Below are positions 9,453 to 19,405 of a DNA stretch of 64,000 nt, piece after piece. The translations under genes were made by a program, and so were the position numbers. The DNA comes from an uncultured Chitinophagaceae bacterium (GTDB taxonomy: Bacteria; Bacteroidota; Bacteroidia; Chitinophagales; Chitinophagaceae), in assembly GCA_903883945.1 (NCBI GenBank), contig CAISCV010000051.1:31835-95834 (forward strand). The letters are read 5' to 3'. The notes below the pieces were generated by a model. It had not been told where the DNA came from and did not search any database. It was given only the letters and a program-made list of their open reading frames with translations. The stretch's first letter is position 1. Each line of letters opens with the position of its first letter.

Positions 9453-11123
9453 CTACCGCTTTTTCCTTTGTTCTAGTACAAAGGCTTCAAACTGTTGTAA
9501 AGAAAAACTACTCAGGTTTTGTGGGGCAGATAACCCTGCTTTTTGCGCCACCAAAACGCCATATCTGCAATCGGCATATCCTTCAATACTATGTGCATCG
9601 GGGTTGATGGACAGCAGTACATTTTTATCTAATGCCGCACGCACCCAACGCCAATCTATATCCAAACGACGGGGGTGTGCATTTATTTCTATCACCACAT
9701 TATTAGCCGCACAAGCATCTATTATCTTCTGATGATTTACGGGATACCCATTTCTACTTAACAATAATCTTCCTGTTAAATGACCCAAGATAGACGTATA
9801 CGGGTTTTCTATGGCAGTAATAAGGCGCATCATCGCCTTCTCTTCCGTCATTTTTAAATTGGAATGGATAGAAGCAATCACTACATCAAACCGTTCTAGT
9901 ATATCTTTCTCATAATCCAAGCTCCCATCATTCAAAATATCACTCTCAATACTTTTAAATATTTTAAAAGGCGCAAGCTGCGCATTTATCTCCTCTATTT
10001 GCTGGTGCTGTGCTAATACTTTTTCTTCATACAATCCCTGTGCGTAGAAAGCAGTTTTAGAGTGATCACTTATCACCAGATATTCATACCCCTTTTCTAT
10101 TGCCGCCGCAGCCATTTCTTCTAGGGTATTGTTGCCATCACTCCATTTGCTATGACTATGTATAATACCCTTGATGTCTTTTGTTTGAATAAGGGCTGGT
10201 AAACAATTTTCTTTTGCTTGCGCAATTACAACGGAGTCCTCCCGCAAATAAGGTGGTATAAAGGCCATGTTATTCGATGAAAAGATGGCCTCCTCAATTG
10301 AGTAAGTTCCTTCATTTAACCCAATGGTTGTCTTCCACACCTCTAAGAATTCCTCACTACAACTAGTTTCGAACAATTTCGTAGCAATAGCAGTGGTTTC
10401 TACGGCATAAAAGCCAAGTGTTACATTCTCTTGTCCCACTACAGAAACGTATTGGTCTTTATCATCTACCAAAGTATATCCATTTTGAACAAAAAAAGAA
10501 GAGATTGTATGCTTGGGTGTAGTCGTTACCCAATCTAGCTTGTCTATAACTTCCATCTGCCGCCTAAACTGCCCTGTAAGATGAAATTGTGGGTTATTGA
10601 ATAACGCTTTTAGTTTGGCTTCTACATTAATAGCAAAGCTTTCTATCTGTTGGTACAAATAACTTCCCTGCGAACCCATATAAAACAAAATGCCTTCTTT
10701 TATATTTTGTTGGGTTTTCTCCCCGAAACCTTTATAAAGGGTAAGTCTGTTTTCTTCGCAAGCATACAATAGTTCACCCATTGTTTCTATCCCTAATTCT
10801 TTCCAAACAGTAAAGATTTTTTTCGGTCCTAATCCTTTTATGTTCATCATTTCCAATATACCGGCAGGTGTATTAGCAATATAATCATTCAATTGGGGTA
10901 GTTGGCCAGTTTCTAGTTGTACCAGTATCTTTTTGCCAATAGCATCTCCAATACCCCTCAATCCAAAGATCTTATCCTGAGGTAAATCTTTTAATTCTGT
11001 GGGTAGTTTCTCAATCGTAAAGGCAGCAATAGAATAGGTTTTAGATTTAAAACTATTTTCTCCGTGTATATCCATCAACTTCCCCAATAAGGAGAAATTA
11101 TCAGCAATCGCATTATTGGTCAT
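9453..11123 (-). CDS. polX: DNA polymerase/3'-5' exonuclease PolX-like with PHP domain
   Basis: HhH motifs (GIGDAIGKKI, IKGLGPKKI) and PHP motifs (HSHSKWSDG, VISDHS, EINAHPRRLDIDW). Start at 11123 (MTNNAIADNF) preferred. Confidence 0.9.
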   Translation of the reverse strand: MTNNAIADNFSLLGKLMDIHGENSFKSKTYSIAAFTIEKLPTELKDLPQDKIFGLRGIGDAIGKKILVQLETGQLPQLNDYIANTPAGILEMMNIKGLGPKKIFTVWKELGIETMGELLYACEENRLTLYKGFGEKTQQNIKEGILFYMGSQGSYLYQQIESFAINVEAKLKALFNNPQFHLTGQFRRQMEVIDKLDWVTTTPKHTISSFFVQNGYTLVDDKDQYVSVVGQENVTLGFYAVETTAIATKLFETSCSEEFLEVWKTTIGLNEGTYSIEEAIFSSNNMAFIPPYLREDSVVIAQAKENCLPALIQTKDIKGIIHSHSKWSDGNNTLEEMAAAAIEKGYEYLVISDHSKTAFYAQGLYEEKVLAQHQQIEEINAQLAPFKIFKSIESDILNDGSLDYEKDILERFDVVIASIHSNLKMTEEKAMMRLITAIENPYTSILGHLTGRLLLSRNGYPVNHQKIIDACAANNVVIEINAHPRRLDIDWRWVRAALDKNVLLSINPDAHSIEGYADCRYGVLVAQKAGLSAPQNLSSFSLQQFEAFVLEQRKKR

Positions 11124-11229
11124 AATAAAATTATTTGTCAGCAAACTTAAAACAAAAAGCCCCGACATCAGTTGGAGCTTTAGAAACGGTATACTAGTAA
11201 TGTAGTTACTTTTTTGACGTGCTATAAAC

Positions 11230-11264
11230 AAGAATAGCGGTTGATTGAATCAACCGCTATTCTT
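11230..11264 (-). terminator. Intrinsic terminator hairpin downstream of rpmA
   Basis: AAGAATAGCGGTTGAT-tga-ATCAACCGCTATTCTT, 16-bp perfect arms. Confidence 0.8.
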
Positions 11265-11282
11265 ACTATTAGTATAAAAAAA

Positions 11283-11555
11283 CTACTCAGCTATTGCTAC
11301 TTCAGGTGCAGCAACAGACACAATTGTTTTATCTTCCTTTGTTCTTCTGAAATGAACTAAACCATCTGTTAAGGCAAATAAAGTAAAGTCTTTTCCAAGA
11401 CCTACATTCTTACCGGGATGAAATTTAGTACCTCTTTGACGAATGATGATGTTACCAGAAATCGCTGGTTGACCACCAAATATTTTAACGCCCAAACGTT
11501 TGCTGTTTGAATCTCTTCCGTTTTTTACCGAGCCTTCCCCTTTCTTGTGTGCCAT
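11283..11555 (-). CDS. rpmA: 50S ribosomal protein L27
   Basis: [29 protein letters not shown]. Confidence 0.98.
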   Translation of the reverse strand: MAHKKGEGSVKNGRDSNSKRLGVKIFGGQPAISGNIIIRQRGTKFHPGKNVGLGKDFTLFALTDGLVHFRRTKEDKTIVSVAAPEVAIAE

Positions 11556-11617
11556 CTTATTAAGATTTGAATATTTTAATATTTAATTGAACTGTCTATC
11601 TTTATTGAAACTGCTAA

Positions 11618-11923
11618 TTAAGCAATGCTTTCAATCACAATACGCGTATAATGCGTACGGTGTCCGTGTTTCTTACGGAAACCCTTCCTACGTTTCATTT
11701 TAAAAGCTATCACCTTATCTCCTTGTACAAGGCTTTTAACGATTTCTGCAGTCACAGTTGCTTTTACAGCTGCACCCGTTGTAAGAACTCCGTTATTGTC
11801 GACTAACAATACATCACTGAATTGTACCTTGTCGCCAGTGTTTCCTTCGATATGTGGAACAAACAAGTTATCACCTGCTTTTACCTTGAATTGCTGACCT
11901 GCTATTTTTACGATTGCTAACAT
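11618..11923 (-). CDS. rplU: 50S ribosomal protein L21
   Basis: MLAIVKIAGQQFKVKAGD...KMKRRKGFRKKHGHRTHYTRI; internal start at 11923 preferred. Confidence 0.97.
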   Translation of the reverse strand: MLAIVKIAGQQFKVKAGDNLFVPHIEGNTGDKVQFSDVLLVDNNGVLTTGAAVKATVTAEIVKSLVQGDKVIAFKMKRRKGFRKKHGHRTHYTRIVIESIA

Positions 11924-12047
11924 AATAAACCAAAATTTGGTCGGCAAAAGTAAGGGTATAACATCAAAGTAATACACATAAGTGCAAAAAAATCTTCCTT
12001 TTTTTTTATTAGTCCTGAAAGGGCGTGAAATTGGAAGGTGAAAATGT

Positions 12048-13319
12048 TTATTTAGCAGGTATTACCACGGTTTGGTAGGCCGTATCTGCACAGCCATTAC
12101 CCGTAACAATTAGCCTTACAGGATAGCTTTGCGTACCAGTACCTGTAGCACCTCGTTGGTATCTTGTTTCGGTAAAGGCGTTGAAGTCATTATCTGTTTT
12201 TCCGTTGCCGAAGTCCCAATAATAACCATTAATACCACCACCTCCAGCAGGTGAAATAGACGTGTTCTTAAAAGAAACCAACACATCAGTAGGATATTCT
12301 TTTACCCAAGTGAAGTCGAAAGCAGCCTTTGGCGTTGGACTAGGCCCTTTCGCATGAATAATTTTATGTACCGTATAAATAATCCTTCTATTTAGTATGA
12401 CCGTCATAATAACATCGTAGTCGTTCATATAATAAAAGGAATATTGCATTGGACTGCCTGTGGTATCGCCTGTACCGTTTGACCAATGCCACGAATAAAC
12501 CGAACCCGTAGGAACATTGGCAGCTGCTGGCGTAAAAACAAAATACTCGCCCGAGCAAGTATTATAAGACACTGCATCGAAACTGCCCGAAATGGAATAA
12601 GTGCCGGGTACATTTACACTCAAAGTAGTATCGGCTGTACAACCTGCGTCTGTAGTAATGGTAAGTTTAACAGTATAATTTACATCTTGAACCGCAGTTG
12701 GAAAAGCATGCCTAGTGAGTGCGGTAGCAATACTAGACGTTGTACCATCGCCCCAATTCCAATGGTAATTAATAATAGACCCATGGTTTACACTCGATGC
12801 ACTATTGAACGTTATATAATTGGGATTGTTTGAAAAATCGTTTTTAAACGAAAAAATGGCAACAGGTTTCAATTGTTGCCCCCACGCAGTTACCGCAATA
12901 GTGGTGGAGTAAATGATGGTACCATTACTGTTTTTGATATCCAATTGCACCACATAAGGGGCTGCCCTGTTATACCCGTGTTGTACCTCATTGCCCGTAT
13001 CTCCGTAACCATCTCCATAATACCAGTTTATACTTTCGGCACCCTTTATCTTAGAAGCATCTGCTTTAAAGGTAAATAGCTCTGTAGAAGGGTAGCAAGG
13101 AGAAGTCTTTGTAACGGTTACATTCAAATTTTCAAAAGTATAAACCGTAGTATCCCCTGTAACTGATACTGTTTTATTACCTATTATCGTATTGTTGTTA
13201 ATAATAGTCGTATCGTTTTTAGTACAAGAGTTTAAGGTAGAAACAAACAAAATAAACAAAGCAATGGCTAGGTGAACCCTTCTTTTATGATTAATATAAT
13301 TTACTTGTTTGTGCTTCAT
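12048..13319 (-). CDS. PKD-domain lipoprotein
   Basis: Lipobox-like LNSC after hydrophobic segment; repeated PKD cores (INWYYGDGYGD, YHWNWGDGT, YYWDFGNGK). Confidence 0.85.
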   Translation of the reverse strand: MKHKQVNYINHKRRVHLAIALFILFVSTLNSCTKNDTTIINNNTIIGNKTVSVTGDTTVYTFENLNVTVTKTSPCYPSTELFTFKADASKIKGAESINWYYGDGYGDTGNEVQHGYNRAAPYVVQLDIKNSNGTIIYSTTIAVTAWGQQLKPVAIFSFKNDFSNNPNYITFNSASSVNHGSIINYHWNWGDGTTSSIATALTRHAFPTAVQDVNYTVKLTITTDAGCTADTTLSVNVPGTYSISGSFDAVSYNTCSGEYFVFTPAAANVPTGSVYSWHWSNGTGDTTGSPMQYSFYYMNDYDVIMTVILNRRIIYTVHKIIHAKGPSPTPKAAFDFTWVKEYPTDVLVSFKNTSISPAGGGGINGYYWDFGNGKTDNDFNAFTETRYQRGATGTGTQSYPVRLIVTGNGCADTAYQTVVIPAK

Positions 13320-13355
13320 TGCTAACTTTTTCATTAAACCCTTTATCATTAACAA

Positions 13356-14657
13356 TTAGTAGGTGTACTGTCCAAAAATGGGGATAGTTATTACAGCAGA
13401 AGCGGTATCCTTGCAGCCACTATTACTCGTTACCACTAGTTGCACCTTATGTGTAGAAGTTGATTGTAATTTGCTGTAGCCTTGCGTTTCGTACGTATCA
13501 TTGGAGTTGGGATCAATCGAGACATCATCTATGGTCCACTTGCGCCCCAATATATACCCATGTGGAATATTTGATTGATCGTAGAAAGCCCATTTTACAT
13601 AACCAGAATCTTCATAAGCCGTATTCTTTAAAAAGAGCGCCACGGGCTTAATGTTTTGTCCGAAAGCGGTAACGCTTGTTCGAGGAGAAGAATATATTAT
13701 TTTACCATTCAGGCTGATATACATCGTAACGCCATAGTTATTCTGGTATGCATACGCATGGCTGATAGGATTACCTGAGGGCAGGTTGCTTACCGGAATA
13801 CCGCTTACATTATCCGAAAAGTCCCACAAATAAACCGCTCCTGCAGGAACATTGCTTGCAGTAGACGTAAACTGAATAGATTCAGCCGTACACACATTAG
13901 AACTAGAGGTAGTAAAGCTTCCCGAAATATTGGTATAAATTGCATTGATGGCTACCGGCACAATAGAGGTATCACTACAACCCCCACTAGAGGTTACAAT
14001 CAACTTCACCGGATACGTCATATCCTTTGAAAGCTGTGGAAAATTGTGCGGCAAATTGTCGCCACTTACCGAAATACCCGTAGTACTATCTCCCCAAACC
14101 CAATTAAACTTGGTAATAGTACCTCTAGGAACCGAAGAACCATTCCCATTAAAGTTAAGGTTGTTGGGATAGTTAATATCAAACAACTGCGCATAAAAAG
14201 AAGCATGCGGCGTAACTTGTTGCCCATAGGCCTGCACATTTACGGTTGTAACAGCCAGACTATTCTTTTTTGCATCGGTAATATTGAGTGTAACTGTATA
14301 ATAACCTGCATCCTGATAAATATTCCCTACAACATTGGTACTTGTTGCACCATTAACTGTGTGCCCATCGCCAAAGTCCCAGTTATAAAGCGCTCCAGAA
14401 GGAAGTCCGGTAGCGGTCGCACTAAAAGCAAATATCTCATTACTTGGATAGCATTGGTTGGTTCTGCTATACTTGATGGTGACATTGTTGGCAACAACGG
14501 TTATCGTATCCAAATAAGCCGACGTTGCTCCACCAACTACTTTAATGGTATCGGTAGTGCTACCCCCATTTGTGGTCGTATCGGCTGTTTTCTTACAAGA
14601 AGTAAAAAGCACGGTCAGAAACAAAACCAATGCGATGTATTTAAAAAGTATTTTCAT
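13356..14657 (-). CDS. PKD-domain lipoprotein, tandem paralogue
   Basis: MKILFKYIALVLFLTVLFTSC lipobox; YNWDFGDGHT and FNWVWGDSTT; similar architecture to downstream gene. Confidence 0.85.
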   Translation of the reverse strand: MKILFKYIALVLFLTVLFTSCKKTADTTTNGGSTTDTIKVVGGATSAYLDTITVVANNVTIKYSRTNQCYPSNEIFAFSATATGLPSGALYNWDFGDGHTVNGATSTNVVGNIYQDAGYYTVTLNITDAKKNSLAVTTVNVQAYGQQVTPHASFYAQLFDINYPNNLNFNGNGSSVPRGTITKFNWVWGDSTTGISVSGDNLPHNFPQLSKDMTYPVKLIVTSSGGCSDTSIVPVAINAIYTNISGSFTTSSSNVCTAESIQFTSTASNVPAGAVYLWDFSDNVSGIPVSNLPSGNPISHAYAYQNNYGVTMYISLNGKIIYSSPRTSVTAFGQNIKPVALFLKNTAYEDSGYVKWAFYDQSNIPHGYILGRKWTIDDVSIDPNSNDTYETQGYSKLQSTSTHKVQLVVTSNSGCKDTASAVITIPIFGQYTY

Positions 14658-14762
14658 TATATAAGTATCAAGTTCTGTTGTATACAAAAAGAAATAATCC
14701 TACAAAGATACCGGTAACACATTCCTCGCAAACCCCTCAAATGGGGGAATAACTTCTACACA

Positions 14763-14966
14763 CTATTTCTTTTTACAAGTATTGATGCGCAACAAAGCAT
14801 AGATCGGACAAAATTTCATTATCCCGGTAAACATAATCAAACCACCAATTATAATGGCAGCTTGTGCAAAACCATTGGTAATGGTGTGTGTAATAAACAA
14901 AGCCGAAATAATAAGGGCTATGATAATTCGGATGATGGCATCTATTTTTCCAACATTACAATTCAT
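14763..14966 (-). CDS. DUF2892/YgaP-like small membrane protein
   Basis: MNCNVGKIDAIIRIIIALII...GLIMFTGIMKFCPIYALLRINTC. Confidence 0.85.
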   Translation of the reverse strand: MNCNVGKIDAIIRIIIALIISALFITHTITNGFAQAAIIIGGLIMFTGIMKFCPIYALLRINTCKKK

Positions 14967-15155
14967 AATTCTAATTTAATCAAACTTATAAAACGCAAAC
15001 TGCATTTAATACCGAGTATTTTCTACATTTTTGTATGTAAACGTAAAATATATCTATTTAGTGTTATGAAGGAATCTAAAAGAAATTTTTTACTTAAAAG
15101 GAACACTTATTTTTGAAGGCTATAATCCACAAAAAGTATAAATAAAAAACAATAA

Positions 15156-15917
15156 ATGAATCTTGTTATCGAGGCTATATCAGATAAAGGGGTTGTTAGA
15201 ACCACCAACGAAGACCTTGTTTTGGTGGGTAACGATACCCTTCGTAACACCGCCAAGCGTTACGAATTTGATTTTAGCACTTATGAACATCCCTTCATTA
15301 TTGCTGTTGCCGATGGATTGGGGGGGCATAAAAGCGGTGCTGTTGCCAGTGAATTTGTTATGCACAACATGGCTAAAGCCGTTAACCAGTTGCCGCTGAA
15401 TCTTACCAAGAATATTGTTAGAAGTTATTTTAATGCTACGTCCAAAACTATTCATGATTGCATTTTAGACGAAGGTAATGCCGACGAAAACAAGAAAGGA
15501 ATGGCATCTACTTTCTCGGGAGCGCTGTTTTATGGAAATAAAATCTATTTGTTGCACGTGGGCGATACACGCATTTATCATTACAATACGCACAAAAATC
15601 AATTAAACCGCTTATCCCGCGATCATTCTTTGCAAGAACTCAATGGCAATGATGGCGCCCTGAAGACTGCCATCGTAAATGCCTTTGGTGCCAATAAAGA
15701 CATCTTTATCGATTTTAATGAAATAACCCACAAGCTTCAAGATACCGATCTGTTGCTCATTTGTTCTGACGGACTCACCAAGGAACTTCCAGACGAGGAG
15801 ATTGCAAAACACCTAACCCTTCCAAATGGTTACCTGAAACTTGCAGAAGAAGCCAATAGACTAGGGGGCAACGATAATATTTCTCTGGCAGTGGTTAGGT
15901 ACATGAAATATTGGTAA
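15156..15917 (+). CDS. PP2C-family protein phosphatase
   Basis: SDKGVVRTTNED, VADGLGGHKSGAVAS, HVGDTRIY and GGNDNISL motifs. Confidence 0.93.
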   Translation: MNLVIEAISDKGVVRTTNEDLVLVGNDTLRNTAKRYEFDFSTYEHPFIIAVADGLGGHKSGAVASEFVMHNMAKAVNQLPLNLTKNIVRSYFNATSKTIHDCILDEGNADENKKGMASTFSGALFYGNKIYLLHVGDTRIYHYNTHKNQLNRLSRDHSLQELNGNDGALKTAIVNAFGANKDIFIDFNEITHKLQDTDLLLICSDGLTKELPDEEIAKHLTLPNGYLKLAEEANRLGGNDNISLAVVRYMKYW

Positions 15918-15930
15918 GCTAAATAAAATA

Positions 15931-16128
15931 AACACATTGGTACATAGGTAATCTGTTTTCCAACACAAAAAAATAACACATAGGTACATAAGCACATAGT
16001 ACAGATAGAGTGAATTCAGAGGTTTTATCTAGGTGCTTTATGTTTCTATGTGTTAACCCCCTTTTTCACTAATAAATAATTGGGAATCATCTCTATGTGC
16101 ACTTTGTACCTATGTTTCTATGTGTAAA
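15931..16128. repeat. 7-nt periodic inverted repeat (ACACATAGGTACATA family)
   Basis: AACACATAGGTACATAAGCACATAG left arm and reverse-complementary CTATGTGCACTTTGTACCTATGT right arm between convergent genes. Confidence 0.75.
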
Positions 16129-16133
16129 AACCC

Positions 16134-16772
16134 TTACTTCACCAACAAATACATCGCCACACACAGCCCGATAGCTATTACCATGGCCAAGGCAAGTTTA
16201 TACCGGTTCCAATAGTGAAGCCTCTTTTGCAGCGTCGTATTCTCTTCAATCCTCATCTTCAACATTGCATCTTCTTGCACCAATAGCCACAAGCTTTCAT
16301 TCACTTTCAGCAGGCTTTCATAGGGCAATAGTTGTGTACAATAAAGCACAGCAGTAACCAATGTTGTAGTCAACTCCTTATCGTTGGCTTGTTGTATAAC
16401 GGTAAGATTATAGGCAGATAATATAGCCATTATCTGATCATAAAGCCCCTCTTCATTAATGCGGTAAGGGTCTAAAACCTTGGCAAAAGCAGCGAGGTTC
16501 TTCGCTTGTTCGGCAATCAATTCGGCGGTAACAACAGGTTGTGTTTTAAAGTCTTTGTAGAAGTGTTTGTAGTGATATTGTTGCCTCGTTTTACTATTCC
16601 CCAATACATCATAGGCGGCTTTTATGGCTCTAAATTGTTCTGCATAAACTTGGTTATCTCCCGCAACATCCGGATGATATTTCATGGCAAGCTTCCGATA
16701 GGCTTTCTTTATTTCTTCTGCCGATGCATTTGGAGAAACATGTAGGGTAGTATAATGATTTGTTTCAATCAA
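16134..16772 (-). CDS. DnaJ-domain protein with C-terminal TM segment
   Basis: YTTLHVSPNASAEEIKKAYRKLAMKYHPD (HPD motif). Confidence 0.93.
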   Translation of the reverse strand: MIETNHYTTLHVSPNASAEEIKKAYRKLAMKYHPDVAGDNQVYAEQFRAIKAAYDVLGNSKTRQQYHYKHFYKDFKTQPVVTAELIAEQAKNLAAFAKVLDPYRINEEGLYDQIMAILSAYNLTVIQQANDKELTTTLVTAVLYCTQLLPYESLLKVNESLWLLVQEDAMLKMRIEENTTLQKRLHYWNRYKLALAMVIAIGLCVAMYLLVK

Positions 16773-17117
16773 ATTGCGTTATTTAATTCACTCGAAAATA
16801 AGAAGGGGCTTTCATTAATTGCCAACTTTTTCCTTTAACACATGGTTAGATATCTTCTATCGTAAGAATGACGACACCCAGATTTTGAAAGGTTCCAGTA
16901 AAATAATAATTAAATCTCTCATTATCCAAGCTCATCGCTAACTCTGTGCCTTGAAAGAGCGGATCCGTTACTTTAAAACAATCCCCTACCGATTGCGAAA
17001 CCCAATGATAGTATCACTTTCATCAGCTTCTTGACATTACAAGGTTGCTGTTTTACGATACACCTACCATTGCTTTTGTCAACATTCTAAAGCTTTCAGT
17101 CTCGCAGTTAATCTTTG

Positions 17118-17276
17118 ACTGCTAACAGTAAACGTTCCACTGCTAGCAGTTATTAGCTCACTGCAAACAGTAAATTATCTACTGTTAACAGTTATTCGTT
17201 TACTGCAAGCAGTAATTTGTATACTGTTAACAGTTATTCGTTCACTGCAAGCAGTAATTTGTATACTGCTAACAGT
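17118..17276. repeat. 21-bp phased array of palindromic box ACTGYWARCAGT, 8 boxes
   Basis: ACTG..CAGT boxes begin at 17118, 17139, 17160, 17181, 17202, 17223, 17244 and 17265, exactly 21 bp apart. Confidence 0.93.
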
Positions 17277-17358
17277 TCCCCACCATACGCAAGATTTTTA
17301 TGAGAAATTTTTCATTAGAGGTCATTCAAAGTATTTATTCATTTTTAAAGATTAAAAT

Positions 17359-18021
17359 ATGTCTTACAGTAAAGATTGGGTGCCAGAAGGACTTCCAGAG
17401 TTTAAAATTTTTGCAGACACCTTTTGTGCAGAAGTAGCCAACAACAAAACCCCCTGGAATATGGATTCGGATGATGCAAGGACCATCGCCCTTGAGCATA
17501 AAACGTTTAACGACGATTAGTCCATTTCATCGGTTAAGGACAACCACACGTCTTTAGAAATTAAAGCTACCAATATTGCACGTATACCCTTAGAAGCAAG
17601 AATCAGGAAGATGGGTATACCCATGAAAACAATTTCCAAAATGACTGTTGTAGAGCGTAAAACTTGTGGTGTACACAACGATAGCGACACGCATACACAG
17701 TCTCCTGTGGCAGAAGTGGCGCTACCCGTACTCTATGAAAGGGCAGGAAATTTGGGTGGTAAAATGATATTTGGTATTCCGGTTGGCGGCGAACCTGCTG
17801 GTCAGGATGGGATTTCGGTAACCTTTGGCTTTTATGTTATGGGCACCTTGCCTCCCAAAGAAGCAGATTGTACGCAAACGATTATGTACAAAACAAAAGG
17901 TAGCCACGTGGTTTTTTCGGATACCCATTTTGGGATGGCTTTTATAGCCTTTGCCCGTTATTTTAACACCCGTGCAGTGTTGGGTAAATTGGCAACTAAC
18001 TTCGATGGAATCGTATCTTAG
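17359..18021 (+). pseudogene. Bacteroidota hypothetical protein interrupted by in-frame TAG
   Basis: ATG at 17359 (MSYSKDWVPEGLPEFKIFADTF...); in-frame TAG at 17518-17520; the same frame continues to 18021. Confidence 0.7.
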
Positions 18022-18164
18022 TTATCTATAAGTAGTGATGGGTATTGAATGATGTATCCTTCAATTTAACTGTTTGCACACATAACTTATCCCTCATAAA
18101 TCAGCACTAACCAACATTCTATTATATTTGTACCACCTGTTGCAAAACAGCAAAACAAAATAAT

Positions 18165-19397
18165 ATGGCAAAACACGCATTCGACAAGTTTATGGGCAAT
18201 GAGCCCAAAGGGGCAAAGAAGAAAGAAATGTTTAAGGTAGAGAAGCGAAATGCAAAGAAAGCGGCACAAGCACAAGGGGAGAAAATACGTAGAGAAAAGT
18301 GGGAAAAACAACACGGAATTACCCCTACAACTCCTGCTCCTAAAGCAGAAAGACCCGCAAAACCAACCCGCAAAACAGAGGTTCCTCCTACCGAAAACAG
18401 ACCTCGTTTTGGGAAACGTCCCATCAACAGAAAGCCGTTAGAAGAGGGTAATACAACCCCAAATGCCACTACTATTCCTCCAAAAGAGAATAATAAGAAA
18501 ACCGAAGAGGCTCCCAAAAAGTTCTCTAAGAAGTATGTAACAAGTAATAGCGATAAATATTTTAAAGGCGATCAGGTGTTGAATGCCTCCGCACCCAACC
18601 CTCGTAAAAAGAAAGAGGGAGAAGAAGATGCAGAAGAGATTCCTTTGAACAAATTTGTGGCGCATGCAGGTGTTTGTGGCAGAAGAGAAGCCGCACAAAT
18701 GGTAAAAGATGGGTTGGTTACCGTAAATGGAGACATTGTTTATGAACCGGGTTACAAAGTTTTAAAGACCGATGAAGTGCAAATAAAAGGGCAGAAGCTG
18801 TTTTTGAAAAAGAACTTGGTCTATCTGTTATTAAATAAACCAAAGGACTATATCACCACTTCCAACGACCCCGAAGGAAGGAAAACAGTGATGGATTTGT
18901 TGAAAGATGCCACCAAAGAACGCATTTATCCGGTGGGCAGATTGGATAGAAACACCACCGGCGTATTGCTGTTGACTAATGATGGCGAACTGGCACAAAA
19001 GTTAACGCATCCCGGGTATCAGATAAAGAAAGTATATGCTGTAAAACTAGATAAACCTTTAACTAAAAAGGATTTTGAAAGTATATTATCAGGCCTTACC
19101 CTCGAAGATGGTAGTGTGCAGGTAGATATGTTGGCTTATGCAGATAATAAAGACAAAACGCAACTAGGCATAGAGATTCATAGCGGTCGCAATCGTATTG
19201 TACGTAGAATATTCGAGCATTTAGGGTATGAAGTAAAAACCTTAGACCGGGTAATGTTTGCGAACCTCACTAAAAAGAATGTGGAAAGGGGGACGTGGCG
19301 CTTTTTACAACCAAATGAAGTGCGTTTGTTGAAACACATGAACCAAAGCTTCTTAAAGAAAATTAAGGATATAGAAATCCCAGATTTAGACGCATAA
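18165..19397 (+). CDS. S4-domain pseudouridine synthase (RsuA/RluB family) with basic N-terminal extension
   Basis: VYLLLNKPKDYITTSNDPEGRKTVMDLL, VGRLDRNTTGVLLLTNDG; about 150-aa Lys/Pro-rich N-terminus. Confidence 0.92.
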   Translation: MAKHAFDKFMGNEPKGAKKKEMFKVEKRNAKKAAQAQGEKIRREKWEKQHGITPTTPAPKAERPAKPTRKTEVPPTENRPRFGKRPINRKPLEEGNTTPNATTIPPKENNKKTEEAPKKFSKKYVTSNSDKYFKGDQVLNASAPNPRKKKEGEEDAEEIPLNKFVAHAGVCGRREAAQMVKDGLVTVNGDIVYEPGYKVLKTDEVQIKGQKLFLKKNLVYLLLNKPKDYITTSNDPEGRKTVMDLLKDATKERIYPVGRLDRNTTGVLLLTNDGELAQKLTHPGYQIKKVYAVKLDKPLTKKDFESILSGLTLEDGSVQVDMLAYADNKDKTQLGIEIHSGRNRIVRRIFEHLGYEVKTLDRVMFANLTKKNVERGTWRFLQPNEVRLLKHMNQSFLKKIKDIEIPDLDA

Positions 19398-19405
19398 TAA
19401 CCCTT

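Noticed and set aside
14046-14717. 223-aa plus-strand ORF
   Set aside because: Antisense to a PKD lipoprotein with clear signal and domains; Cys/Ile-rich translation is typical of spurious antisense ORFs.
18087-18517. Antisense ORFs over the pseudouridine synthase N-terminus
   Set aside because: Low-complexity Phe/Cys-rich translation opposite Lys-rich coding sequence.
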